This document shows, in pieces, positions 26,655-34,720 of a DNA stretch of 64,000 nt. The notes beneath the pieces are model-generated. The model did not search any database. It saw only the letters and a program-made list of their open reading frames with translations, and was not told the origin of the DNA. This DNA is from Desulforamulus ruminis DSM 2154 (GTDB lineage Bacteria; Bacillota; Desulfotomaculia; Desulfotomaculales; Desulfotomaculaceae), in assembly GCF_000215085.1 (NCBI RefSeq), contig NC_015589.1, forward strand, positions 186,001 to 250,000. Direction: 5' to 3'. A program made the position numbers and the translations under genes. The number at the start of each line of letters is the position of its first letter. Positions within the stretch are counted from its first letter, which is position 1.

Positions 26655-27599
26655 ATGAACATAAGCGAAAAGATACGAGAAGCCGCCAAAAACCTGCTGG
26701 CAGAAAAAAAAGTCGATCTGGTGGTGGGATTTGCTGAAGGTAGCCTGCCCCTCCGCAGCACCCCATACTTTGCTAGAACCCCGGAACAGGCGGAAAACCT
26801 GATATGGAGCGCCACCTGCGAAAACAACCTGGCCAACTTCGTGCGCAAGCGCGGAGAAAAAGTGGCGGTGGTGGCCAAGGGCTGTGACGTGCGGGCCATC
26901 GTGGGCCTGATAAAAGAAGGTCAGATCAACAAAGACAACCTGACCATCCTGGGTGTACCTTGCGAAGGCATGGTGGACCGGAAACAAATCGACCAAATCC
27001 TGGAGGGACGGGACCTCCTGGAAGTGATTGATACGGGAGAAGAACTGGTGCTGAAGGGGAAGGGCCTGGAAAAGACGGTGGCTAAAGCCGACGTCTTGTT
27101 TGGTTCCTGCCAGACCTGCCAATACAACACCCCGGTGATCTTTGACCAACTGATGGGCGAAGCGGTGCCGGCCAAAGAAGCGGACTACGGGGACATCGAA
27201 GCCTTTGAAGCCTTAAGCGAAGAAGAAAGATCCGCCTTCATCGCCAAAGAAATGCAAAAATGCATCCGCTGCTACGCCTGCCGCCAGGCCTGTCCCATGT
27301 GCTACTGCAGCGAATGCTTTGTGGACTGCGGAGCGCCGGCCTGGATTGGCAAAAGCGCCAAGAGCGTAGACGACAACGCCCTGTTCCAAGTGGTGCGGGT
27401 GCTCCATCTGGCGGGACGCTGCGTGGACTGCGGAGCCTGCGAGAGAGCCTGCCCCATGGGCATCAAACTCTCCATCCTGAACCGCAAAATGGTTAAAGAC
27501 GTCAAAGAACTGTTCGGTGCGGAAGCCGGGGTCAACCTGGAAGACCCGCCGGCCCTGAACACCCACAAATTTGAAGATAATGAAGACTTCATGCTATAG
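26655..27599 (+). CDS. FrhB-like/4Fe-4S dicluster protein, FlxC-like (copy 2)
   Basis: 314 residues, identical to the protein encoded at 18647-19591, with the same start context and the same C-terminal ferredoxin motif. Confidence 0.8.
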   Translation: MNISEKIREAAKNLLAEKKVDLVVGFAEGSLPLRSTPYFARTPEQAENLIWSATCENNLANFVRKRGEKVAVVAKGCDVRAIVGLIKEGQINKDNLTILGVPCEGMVDRKQIDQILEGRDLLEVIDTGEELVLKGKGLEKTVAKADVLFGSCQTCQYNTPVIFDQLMGEAVPAKEADYGDIEAFEALSEEERSAFIAKEMQKCIRCYACRQACPMCYCSECFVDCGAPAWIGKSAKSVDDNALFQVVRVLHLAGRCVDCGACERACPMGIKLSILNRKMVKDVKELFGAEAGVNLEDPPALNTHKFEDNEDFML

Positions 27600-27616
27600 G
27601 AACGAGGTGAAAAAGG

Positions 27617-28621
27617 ATGATCGTAAGCAAAAGCGAAATTGCGAGCCTGCTGACCCAACTGGCAAAAGAATACCGGGTGCTGGCCCCGGTGAACAAAGAC
27701 GGACTGATTGAATTCAGCGTCATAGAAAACGGGGAAGAGGCCTGCCTGGGCTTTGCCAACACCAAAAAGCCGGGCAAAGAAATCCTTTTCCCTCAGTCCG
27801 AAGAACTGTATCGCTATACAGTGAGCGCTGAAGGAGTAAGGATGGAAGACGGCGTTGACGCCACGGACACCATTGTATTTGGCCTGCACCCCTGCGACGT
27901 CAAATCCCTGGTGCTGCTGGACAACGTATTTAAAAACGACCAGTACGAAGACATCTACTACCTGACCCGGCGGGGGAACACCCTGATTGTGGGACTGGGC
28001 TGCAACGAACCGGGAAGCACCTGTTTCTGCAGCAACATGAACAGCGGTCCCTTTGCCAAAGAAGGAAGCGATATCTTCCTGACCGACATTGGGGAAGCCT
28101 ACCTGGTGGAAGGCGTCAGCGAAAAGGGCAACGCCCTGCTGAGCAAACTGGAACTGAAAGCCGCCGGAACAGAAGCCAAAGAAGCGGCGGCCAAACTGCA
28201 GAGGGAAGTGAAAGCGGACCATGGCGTGGTGCTGGAAGGCATCAGCGAAAAACTGGCGGGGATGTTTGAACATCCCTTCTGGGAGAGCCTGCACGAAAAA
28301 TGCATTGGCTGCGGGGCCTGCACCTACCTGTGTCCCACCTGCCACTGCTTTGACATTGCGGATGAAGCCACCGACTGCAACGGCTGCCGGGTGAGGAACT
28401 GGGACGCCTGTATGTTCCCGCTGTTTACCCTGCACGGTTCGGGACACAACCCGAGGACCGGGGGCAAAGCCCGTTGGAGACAGCGGCTAATGCATAAATT
28501 CAACTACTTTGTAGACCGGTACAATGCCACCGCCTGCGTTGGCTGCGGTAGGTGCATCAAAAACTGTCCTGTGAACCTGGATATCCGCCAAGCGCTGGCA
28601 GACATCCGGGCACTGGACTAG
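27617..28621 (+). CDS. 4Fe-4S protein of the AsrA/sulfhydrogenase-beta family, FlxB-like (copy 2)
   Basis: 334 residues, identical to the protein encoded at 19609-20613, again followed 22 bp later by the flavin NAD(P)H-binding partner. Confidence 0.82.
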   Translation: MIVSKSEIASLLTQLAKEYRVLAPVNKDGLIEFSVIENGEEACLGFANTKKPGKEILFPQSEELYRYTVSAEGVRMEDGVDATDTIVFGLHPCDVKSLVLLDNVFKNDQYEDIYYLTRRGNTLIVGLGCNEPGSTCFCSNMNSGPFAKEGSDIFLTDIGEAYLVEGVSEKGNALLSKLELKAAGTEAKEAAAKLQREVKADHGVVLEGISEKLAGMFEHPFWESLHEKCIGCGACTYLCPTCHCFDIADEATDCNGCRVRNWDACMFPLFTLHGSGHNPRTGGKARWRQRLMHKFNYFVDRYNATACVGCGRCIKNCPVNLDIRQALADIRALD

Positions 28622-28643
28622 CGGAAGCGAGGTTGGAAAAGAA

Positions 28644-29477
28644 ATGAGAAACCCCTATCTGCCGCTGCCGATGAAACTGGCGAAGAACTTTACCGAAACA
28701 ACCGACAAACTCATACACACCTTTACCCTGGAATTTGCCAATGAACAAGATGCGGAAAACTTTCAATACCAGCCGGGACAATTTGCGGAAGTGATGGTTT
28801 ACGGCAAAGGGGAAGCGCCCTTTGGCATTGCGTCCTCTCCCACTGAGAAAGGCATCCTGAAATTCTCGGTGGCCAAAGTGGGCGTAGTCTCCACCGCCCT
28901 GCACATGCTGGAAGAAGGAGCCGTGGTGGGTGTGCGGGGGCCCTTGGGGAACAGCTACCCCCTGGAGCAGTTGAAGGGCAAGAGTCTGACCATTATTGGC
29001 GGGGGCTTTGCCTTTACCACCCTGCGTTCCACCATCCAATACATCCTGAACCCGGCCAACCGGGGAGATTACGGAGACCTGACGGTGATCTACGGAGCCC
29101 GGAACCCGGGGCTGCTGCTGTACAAGGATGAACTGGCGGAGTGGGATGCCCGGAGCGACATCAACCTGATTACCACCATTGACCGGGAGGCGGAAGGCTG
29201 GGGAGGCCGAGTGGGCTTTATCCCCACAGTGACCAAGGAAGTGGCGCCCAAGACGGACTACGCCATTATCTGCGGACCGCCGGTGATGATCAAGTTCACC
29301 ATGCCGGTGTTGGAGGAATGCGGTTTTACGCCGGAACGGATCATTATGAGTTTGGAGAACCGGATGAAGTGCGGTATTGGCATGTGCGGCCGCTGCAATG
29401 TGGGCAGCAAGTATGTTTGCAAGGACGGCCCGGTATTTACCAAGGCGCAGTTGGACTGCCTGCCCAATGAGTATTAG
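28644..29477 (+). CDS. flxA: NAD(P)H-binding flavin/2Fe-2S oxidoreductase, FlxA/AsrB-like (copy 2)
   Basis: 277 residues, identical to copy 1, but ending in TAG instead of TAA because the repeat boundary falls inside the stop codon. No CCG-domain gene follows. The operon ends at a long palindrome 30 bp downstream, so this copy would have to share the single CCG subunit or work without one. Confidence 0.87.
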   Translation: MRNPYLPLPMKLAKNFTETTDKLIHTFTLEFANEQDAENFQYQPGQFAEVMVYGKGEAPFGIASSPTEKGILKFSVAKVGVVSTALHMLEEGAVVGVRGPLGNSYPLEQLKGKSLTIIGGGFAFTTLRSTIQYILNPANRGDYGDLTVIYGARNPGLLLYKDELAEWDARSDINLITTIDREAEGWGGRVGFIPTVTKEVAPKTDYAIICGPPVMIKFTMPVLEECGFTPERIIMSLENRMKCGIGMCGRCNVGSKYVCKDGPVFTKAQLDCLPNEY

Positions 29478-29505
29478 AAACCGAACTTTAAATTGCTTTT
29501 AAGTA

Positions 29506-29559
29506 AGACAAGCATAACAAAGCGGCCGGAACATTCCGGCCGCTTTGTTATGCTTGTCT
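29506..29559. terminator. 26-bp perfect palindrome between convergent genes
   Basis: Arms 29506-29531 and 29534-29559 pair perfectly with a 2-base centre. It lies between the second flx operon (+) and the binding-protein gene (-), so a bidirectional terminator is likely, though neither side has a long T-run outside the stem. Confidence 0.75.
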
Positions 29560-29565
29560 GTAAAT

Positions 29566-30525
29566 TTAAATGGGAGGTTCTTCCCCAAACCATTTCTTAT
29601 AGATTTTTGCATATTCCCCGTTTTCCTTGATGGTCTGCAGGCCGCTATTGATCTTGTCCGTCAGCCAGGTGTTTTCTTTGGCAGTGGCAATGCCGTATTT
29701 TTCTGGAAACAATTTTTCACCGACTATTTTAATGTTCGAGTTTCCCTGATGGATATATTGAGCAATCATGGGATAATCCATAATGACTGCATCAAGACGC
29801 CCGCTTTCCAGTTCTGTAAGAGCTAAATCCAATGTTGAAAAATGATGAACCTTGTCCGAGTTTTCTTCCGCATAAGCGCTGGCCGTGGTTCCCGATTGTA
29901 CCCCCACGGCTTTACCCTTGAGGTCTGCTAAATTGTAACGGCCGTTGTCGTCGGACCGTACGGCAATCACCAGACCGGATTCAAAGTAAGGGTCGGAAAA
30001 ATTGAGGACCTTTTTTCTCTCTTCAGTAACGGTCATGGCGGAAATGACGGCGTCAACTTGCCCGGCTTGTAAAGCCGGAATCAGCCCGTCAAAGGAAACA
30101 TTTTTGTATTCCACTTCCAATCCCGCGGCCTGGCAGATCGCCTTCATCAAGTCAATGTCAAAACCTGTTAAGCCGCCGTTGGGTTCCTGAATTTCAAAAG
30201 GGGGAAAGGTTGGATCGGTGCCAACGGTTATTTTCTGCTTGCCGCTGTCCTTTGTTCCCACAAAGACGGTACCGCTGTCGCCATCCCAGCGAACCGGCTG
30301 CCCTAGGGATTCCGCCATAAAGCGCAGGGGTACGTAGGTCGTGTCGTTGTAGATAAAGCTTGGCTGGCCTTCCGGCGGCGTTTTCTCTACTCCGTCAAAA
30401 AAGTATTTGGTGGGCAGAAAGTTTACCGAAATTTGGGCTTCTGTTCCTAAGGCAAAGCCCATTGTGCCAAAGATCAAAGACCCCATTAGAATACCCAGCA
30501 AAAGAATGAGAATATTTTTTTTCAC
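29566..30525 (-). CDS. Amino-acid ABC-type binding protein with N-terminal copper-amine-oxidase-like domain
   Basis: 319 residues from GTG 30525 (AAGGAGGTG 6 bp upstream; an earlier GTG overlaps that site). A signal peptide or anchor (MKKNILILLLGILMGSLIFG) is followed by a copper-amine-oxidase N-like stalk (FLPTKYFFDGV, IYNDTTYVPLRFMAESLG, GDSGTVFVG). Then comes a solute-binding family 3 domain (VGTDPTFPPFEIQE, GFDIDLMKAICQAAGLEVEY, AVISAMTVTEERKKVLNFSDPYFESG, KWFGEEPP) like GlnH. No permease or ATPase genes are adjacent and no lipobox is evident. It could serve an orphan transporter or a sensor. The ligand is unknown, probably a polar amino acid. Confidence 0.85.
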   Translation of the reverse strand: MKKNILILLLGILMGSLIFGTMGFALGTEAQISVNFLPTKYFFDGVEKTPPEGQPSFIYNDTTYVPLRFMAESLGQPVRWDGDSGTVFVGTKDSGKQKITVGTDPTFPPFEIQEPNGGLTGFDIDLMKAICQAAGLEVEYKNVSFDGLIPALQAGQVDAVISAMTVTEERKKVLNFSDPYFESGLVIAVRSDDNGRYNLADLKGKAVGVQSGTTASAYAEENSDKVHHFSTLDLALTELESGRLDAVIMDYPMIAQYIHQGNSNIKIVGEKLFPEKYGIATAKENTWLTDKINSGLQTIKENGEYAKIYKKWFGEEPPI

Positions 30526-30556
30526 ACTGTACACCTCCTTTATTTAAAATCCTATA

Positions 30557-32038
30557 TTAACCCTTATTATCCAAAATTCCTTTATCTGATTTTGTCGAAT
30601 AAAATTGGTTTAGCCATTGGAAAAGGGCCATGGCCGAGGGGTAGGGCATTCCTTTAATCCCATAGGATGTGCCTCCGGAGGCGGACGCCACCACCACCTC
30701 AAATAGGGTCAGGCCCTTCCGGCGCTGCAGGGGCGTGCTTTCCAAGGTGTAGGATTGAATGCGGTTGATGGGTATCAGCACCCTGTGCCGGTTAATATGG
30801 CGGTAACAAAGCACCAGCAGGGAGTCCTGACGGCGCCAGCCCGCGTCTTTATGCCGCCAGAAGCCGTTCATTAAAGAATAACCGCTAAGGATGAAGCCCA
30901 GCCAGCCCCAGACAGTAAAATAAGCAGCTAAAGCAGGCAAAAGGGTAAAAGCTGCGGCATTGGGCAGTAGATACCCCGGAAGAGCGGTTTTGGGCAGTCT
31001 TTCCATATTAATAAATGGGTCAAAGGCTAGATGGGGGGCCATATTTTGCAAAAAGGCGGCAATTTCTTTTTTATGCATTAACGGAAAAAGCAGCGTGGTT
31101 TCACCGGACTGATGGCCATAGCCCACCGTATTTACATGGATGGAGGCATAACCCAAGGGCTGCCAGAGCAGCTCTTCCGTCACCCGGATGGACTGGATGC
31201 GCTGCAGGGGCAGAGTAACCTGACGCCTTTCCAGCAACCCCCGGGTAATAATTAAGTAATCTTCCTTGCGGACAACGGTAAAGTGGGCAAAGCGGAACAC
31301 GGACATGGCGGTGGATAAAATTAAGATGGTTACCATGGCCCCTGCCATCAGAAGCAATAGGGTGGCAGCTCCGGAAACGCGGGAAAATAAAGCTTCTAAC
31401 TGCCCCGCGGTGAGGAAATCCTCCAGCCTGCTGTAGATCGGGGTAACCAAGGCCAAACCCAGTCCGATGCCGTTGGTGGTTAGTCCGGTTAATAACAGCC
31501 TGCCGGTGGACAAGCGATAAGAGGGTTCTTCTGTCTTCCAGGCAGGGCTGGTGATTCCTGCCGGTATGGGGTTTCCGGCGTCCGGGGTTTCCCCGATAGG
31601 AGAGCCGGAACCCAGCAATGTCTTTAAGCGATTGACTTCCTCCCGTGAAACAGCCTCTAATACAACTTCCGGCTTTTGACCCCCGGCGGTTTGAATTTGT
31701 ACCCGCACCACCCCAAAGAGTCGATGCAGCAGTTCTTCTGTAAAATCAATGGTTTGAATGCGTTGAACGGCAATGGATTTTTTTTGCCGCACCAGAACTC
31801 CGTGCTCCACCGTAAACTGTCCATCGACGATTTTATAGCGGTAGCGCAGCCATTTAAGGGTGGCAAAGGGGACAACAACCGCCAGGAAAACAGCCCCTAT
31901 GTACAGCGGATAGGCCCAATCCCCTTCTTTTTTCAGCACTTGGGAAATAAAGACCAGCGCCAGGGGAATAAGCCAGTTTTTGATGGCGGTGATGGTAAAC
32001 AGCAAAATGGTAACCGGGCTTAAGCGTCTATAAGTCAT
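30557..32038 (-). CDS. YdbT-like membrane protein with bacterial PH domains
   Basis: About 493 residues from ATG 32038, overlapping the upstream ydbS-like gene by 11 bp; an in-frame codon at 32116 lies deep in that gene. It has transmembrane helix pairs near the N-terminus, middle and C-terminus alternating with three bPH2-type domains (YRYKIVDGQFTVEHGVL, VRKEDYLIITRGLLERRQVTLPLQRIQSI, RHINRHRVLIPINRIQSY). The B. subtilis ydbS-ydbT pair is linked to resistance to membrane-active peptides, but the mechanism is not settled. Probably one operon with the upstream gene. Confidence 0.82.
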   Translation of the reverse strand: MTYRRLSPVTILLFTITAIKNWLIPLALVFISQVLKKEGDWAYPLYIGAVFLAVVVPFATLKWLRYRYKIVDGQFTVEHGVLVRQKKSIAVQRIQTIDFTEELLHRLFGVVRVQIQTAGGQKPEVVLEAVSREEVNRLKTLLGSGSPIGETPDAGNPIPAGITSPAWKTEEPSYRLSTGRLLLTGLTTNGIGLGLALVTPIYSRLEDFLTAGQLEALFSRVSGAATLLLLMAGAMVTILILSTAMSVFRFAHFTVVRKEDYLIITRGLLERRQVTLPLQRIQSIRVTEELLWQPLGYASIHVNTVGYGHQSGETTLLFPLMHKKEIAAFLQNMAPHLAFDPFINMERLPKTALPGYLLPNAAAFTLLPALAAYFTVWGWLGFILSGYSLMNGFWRHKDAGWRRQDSLLVLCYRHINRHRVLIPINRIQSYTLESTPLQRRKGLTLFEVVVASASGGTSYGIKGMPYPSAMALFQWLNQFYSTKSDKGILDNKG

Positions 32039-32507
32039 CTTCTGACACCTTGGCAAAGGCTGCAATTTGATCCCGTACCTGCTCCGCCGCTTCATTGGAC
32101 AGGGCGGGGATTTCATGGGATCCCGCCGCTGTACTAAAGGTAACCGAAGTCAGTTTGTAAGCCCGTAAAAGAGGCCCCTGCTTGGTATCCACATGCTGCA
32201 CCCGTATCATGGGAATAACGGTTCTTTCATGAAAAAGAATTCCCCGCTGTAAGTGAATTTCATCTTCTTTAATTTCATAGAGCCAGCGCTGCAGGAGTAA
32301 ATCCGGTTTAAAGCCGATTAAATAGATGCTGCACAAAAGGGTGCCGCTAGCGGCAATCCTTGCCAGCCATAGGGGCAGGCGCCATTGGTAATGGCCAATG
32401 ATTAACAGGATGGTTAAGGCCAGTCCTAGCAGTGAAAAGAAGGCGCCTTCCCAACGAAAGACATATTTGGCCCGGGGGTCCAGTTGGTTCTTGGGGCAAT
32501 TAATCAT
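32028..32507 (-). CDS. YdbS-like bPH2 domain membrane protein
   Basis: 159 residues. Two transmembrane helices (about residues 22-40 and 47-65) precede a bacterial PH domain (YEIKEDEIHLQRGILFHERTVIPMIRVQHVDTKQGPL). The ATG at 32507 follows AGGAGA. It overlaps the YdbT-like gene, the standard arrangement for this pair. Confidence 0.82.
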   Translation of the reverse strand: MINCPKNQLDPRAKYVFRWEGAFFSLLGLALTILLIIGHYQWRLPLWLARIAASGTLLCSIYLIGFKPDLLLQRWLYEIKEDEIHLQRGILFHERTVIPMIRVQHVDTKQGPLLRAYKLTSVTFSTAAGSHEIPALSNEAAEQVRDQIAAFAKVSEDDL

Positions 32508-32582
32508 AGGTTTCTCCTAAACAATAAATTGATTTGTGTCTTGGTTAAGGCGTTAAAAGAATTGGCAGGCGGCGTTTAAATC

Positions 32583-32612
32583 ATTATATAAAAATGTACA
32601 ACCCCTTGCCAA
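32583..32612 (-). promoter_or_regulatory. Promoter of the ydbS-ydbT pair
   Basis: Read on the minus strand: TTGGCA (32612-32607), 18 bp, perfect TATAAT (32588-32583). Confidence 0.6.
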
Positions 32613-32638
32613 ATTTTTTACAGGTAAAACATAATGAA

Positions 32639-32696
32639 TTTTGTTTACCAGGCAACAAAAAAAGAGTATAATGATTTTGTTGCCTGGTAAACAAAA
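32639..32696 (+). promoter_or_regulatory. marR promoter flanked by a perfect 22-bp inverted operator
   Basis: Arms 32639-32660 and 32675-32696 are exact inverted repeats, each holding a TTACCAGGCAA-type MarR-like site. A promoter sits in them: TTTACC (32644-32649), 17 bp, perfect TATAAT (32667-32672). One arm covers the -35, the other follows the -10. It is now cut off from marR (34262) by the IS110 element. Confidence 0.78.
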
Positions 32697-32816
32697 AGAG
32701 ACCAACTATATGAAGTCAAGAGAAAAATAAGAGAAGGAAGTAAAAAAGTAGTAGCGAAAAAAGGCATGCTTAAGCAAACTGTCGGGATATCCGGCAGCAA
32801 AAAGAGAAAGGAATGG

Positions 32817-34009
32817 TTAGGCCTGAGGGATAAAAATGGAGTTGTTTTTAAGCAGACTGAAGATCACACGAACAAGTTTTTTGCCGACATGGCTCAAAGC
32901 GAGAAATTGATGCTTACCCTCGGATTTTTTCTTCGCCATATAAGACTTGAAGGTGGGGTCGCGCATGGCAATAAGTCTAGCGGCGTTTATTAAAGCCCAG
33001 CGGAGATAAGAGGAACCGCGCTTGACCATCGGAGTGGAATTGGCGGAGAACTTACCGGACTGATAAGTAGAAGGGTCCAGACCGGCAAAAGCAAGGAGCT
33101 TAGCCGGAGTGGCAAAGCGAGTAATGTCGCCGACCTCGGCCAGGATGATGGCTCCAAGGGTATAAGATATGCCCGGTACCGTGAGAATGGGGAATCAAGC
33201 GCCACCATAACCTCCCTGATACGGGCATCGATGGCAGAGATCTGAGTCTGGAGAAAACGGACGGTTTGAATCGTCTGGACCAGCTCGAAGCTGAGCGCAG
33301 GAGAGCAGGAACCGATAGAAACCTTGGCAAGCTCACGAATCTGGATCGCCTTCTCTCTGCCATACCTTCCTTGTGAGGCTTCTGCAAGGAGGCTCGTAAG
33401 GCGAGTCAAATGACATTGGGCGATGGCCTGAGCGGAGGGGAACTGGCTGAGGAGGGCAAGACAAGAATTCTGATGGATGGACCAGACGGCCGTATGAAGC
33501 TCCGGAAGGAGGATCGTAAGCTGCCGGTTATAGGACGTTTTCAGTTTAGAGCGTATAGAAAGCAGACGAAACCGGTGCCGGGTTAGTACTTTCAGCTCGG
33601 AGATATGATATGATGCGGGAGAATAGGGCTTGGTGTCATCGGAGAAGAGCATGGCAGCCAGGAATCTTGCATCCGACTTGTCGGTCTTGGTTTTTCTCAG
33701 AGTCTGTGCCTTACGGTATAGATTGACATGGAGGGGATTGAAGGTAGTGACTTCAAACCCCTGTCCAATGAGAAAGTTTGTGAGATTCGTGCTGAAATGG
33801 CCGGTGGATTCCAGCCCTATTTTTACGTTTAGAGATCCGGAAGCCGATTTTAAGGAAACGATGTTGCTTATCAGCGTCTCAAAACCGTTGCGGTCATTGG
33901 TAAAGGTGAAGTTTTCAAAGAGGGCGGAGCCATCGCGATTCAGGATGCAGCAGTCGTGTTTCCGGGACGCTACATCGATACCCACGTAGATCAAAGAATC
34001 ATCTCCCAT
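32817..34009 (-). pseudogene. IS110 transposase, one-base frameshift
   Basis: The N-terminal DEDD (RuvC-like) domain is intact from ATG 34009: YVGIDVASRKHD, GLESTGHF, TKTDKSDARFLA. Near 33188-33193 the frame shifts by one base at a C-run (GATTCCCCATT on the sense strand). After it, the second frame carries the rest: ILTVPGISYTLGAIILAEVGD, LLAFAGLDPSTYQSGKF with the conserved Ser, and a tail ending at 32817. A missing C in a homopolymer explains it, so the copy is probably inactive unless this is an assembly error. The frame upstream to 34045 overlaps the bridge-RNA region and is unlikely to be coding. Confidence 0.85.
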
Positions 34010-34039
34010 TGATTGATTTTGGCGCTGTGTGTCCACGCA

Positions 34040-34237
34040 CTTCATGCTGAATGTATCCTTGTCCGATATGAAGCGTCCAATGCGCTATCCAACCAATAAA
34101 CAAATGAGCATGAAGCTGTGGTTGTAGCCTCTAAGGTATAACCAGTCGGGCGTACCGCTGTAGGTGATCAAACCAATCCACAGCGCAGACAACATTTTAA
34201 CCCATATTCGGGAGAAAGGTAATGGAGACCCTTTCCG
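34040..34237 (-). ncRNA. Candidate IS110 bridge RNA
   Basis: Reading 5' to 3' on the minus strand from about 34237: a 5' hairpin (GAAAGG/CCTTTC, 34235-34214), a target-type loop closed by GCTGTGG/CCACAGC (34184-34115), and a donor-type loop closed by a perfect 9-bp stem (34115-34040). The first loop holds TGATCACCT (34170-34162), equal to the left flank plus CT core, and AGAGG (34132-34128), matching the right flank. The second holds ACAAG (34062-34058), matching the left end, and TTGGT (34096-34092), matching the right end. Confidence 0.78.
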
Positions 34238-34261
34238 GACTCCATTATACAAGGTGATCAC

Positions 34262-34720
34262 ATGAACCGTATGGATGCAATATACGCTATCCTGATAAAA
34301 GTATTTGAAAAAGGGGAGTTGTTAAGCAAGCATCTGGGCAGAAATTTTGGGGACATCAGTGTTTCGGAAGTCCATTGTATTGAACAGATCAGCAGGATTG
34401 AAGAGGCCAATGTGACCAAGCTGTCTGAAGGCATGGAATTAACCCGGGGGGCTGTGAGCAAATTAACTAAAAAACTTTTACAAAAGGGGGTTATAGAGAA
34501 ATATCAGAAACCGGAGAATAAGAAAGAAATTTATTTTAAATTAAACGATCAAGGGAAAGAAATTTGTTTAAAGCACCATCATGAACATCAAAAGCTGGAA
34601 GAAGGGTTCAAGAAGTTATTAGCCCGGTATGAGGATCAAGAGACGCTCTTATTGTTCTTAACGGATTTAAATGAAGCCTTTAAAGAGATGATGGAAAGGG
34701 AGACGGAGAATGAACATTGA
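34262..34720 (+). CDS. MarR-family transcriptional regulator
   Basis: 152 residues. It is a winged-helix MarR protein (VSEVHCIEQISRIEEANVTKLSEGMELTRGAVSKLTKKLLQKGVIEKYQKPENKKEIYFKLNDQGKEI). The C-terminal helix mediates dimerisation. The ATG follows AAGGTGATC. It overlaps the cyclase-like gene by 11 bp and probably represses both through the palindromic operator that the IS110 insertion has moved 1.55 kb away. Expression now depends on read-through or a new promoter. Confidence 0.9.
   Translation: MNRMDAIYAILIKVFEKGELLSKHLGRNFGDISVSEVHCIEQISRIEEANVTKLSEGMELTRGAVSKLTKKLLQKGVIEKYQKPENKKEIYFKLNDQGKEICLKHHHEHQKLEEGFKKLLARYEDQETLLLFLTDLNEAFKEMMERETENEH

Larger units (their letters stand above)
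22968..29476 (+). repeat. 6,509-bp direct repeat, copy 2
   Basis: Second copy of the 14960-21468 unit, including the structured spacer and the UGA-containing mvhD. It lacks the CCG-domain gene that follows copy 1. Such long identity means recent duplication or ongoing gene conversion. Confidence 0.97.
32699..34253 (-). mobile_element. IS110-family insertion element inserted in the marR ribosome-binding region
   Basis: The transposase reads on the minus strand. Likely borders are the shared dinucleotide CT (AG on the plus strand) at 34252-34253 and 32699-32700, giving about 1.55 kb. Removing it joins 32698 to 34252 and restores a marR leader with an AGAGGTGATC Shine-Dalgarno 7 bp before ATG. 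A -35-like TTGACT near the right end (32719-32714) and TATAAT at the left end (34249-34244) would be 17 bp apart in a circle, the junction promoter expected for IS110 elements. No terminal inverted repeats, as usual for the family. Confidence 0.88.

Noticed and set aside
32639-32696. Inverted repeats as IS110 ends
   Set aside because: Both arms lie outside the element on one side only and flank a promoter; IS110 elements lack long terminal inverted repeats.
33996-34045. Transposase start at 34045
   Set aside because: That segment overlaps the 3' part of the donor-type loop; the IS110 core begins at GDDSLIYVGIDVA after ATG 34009.
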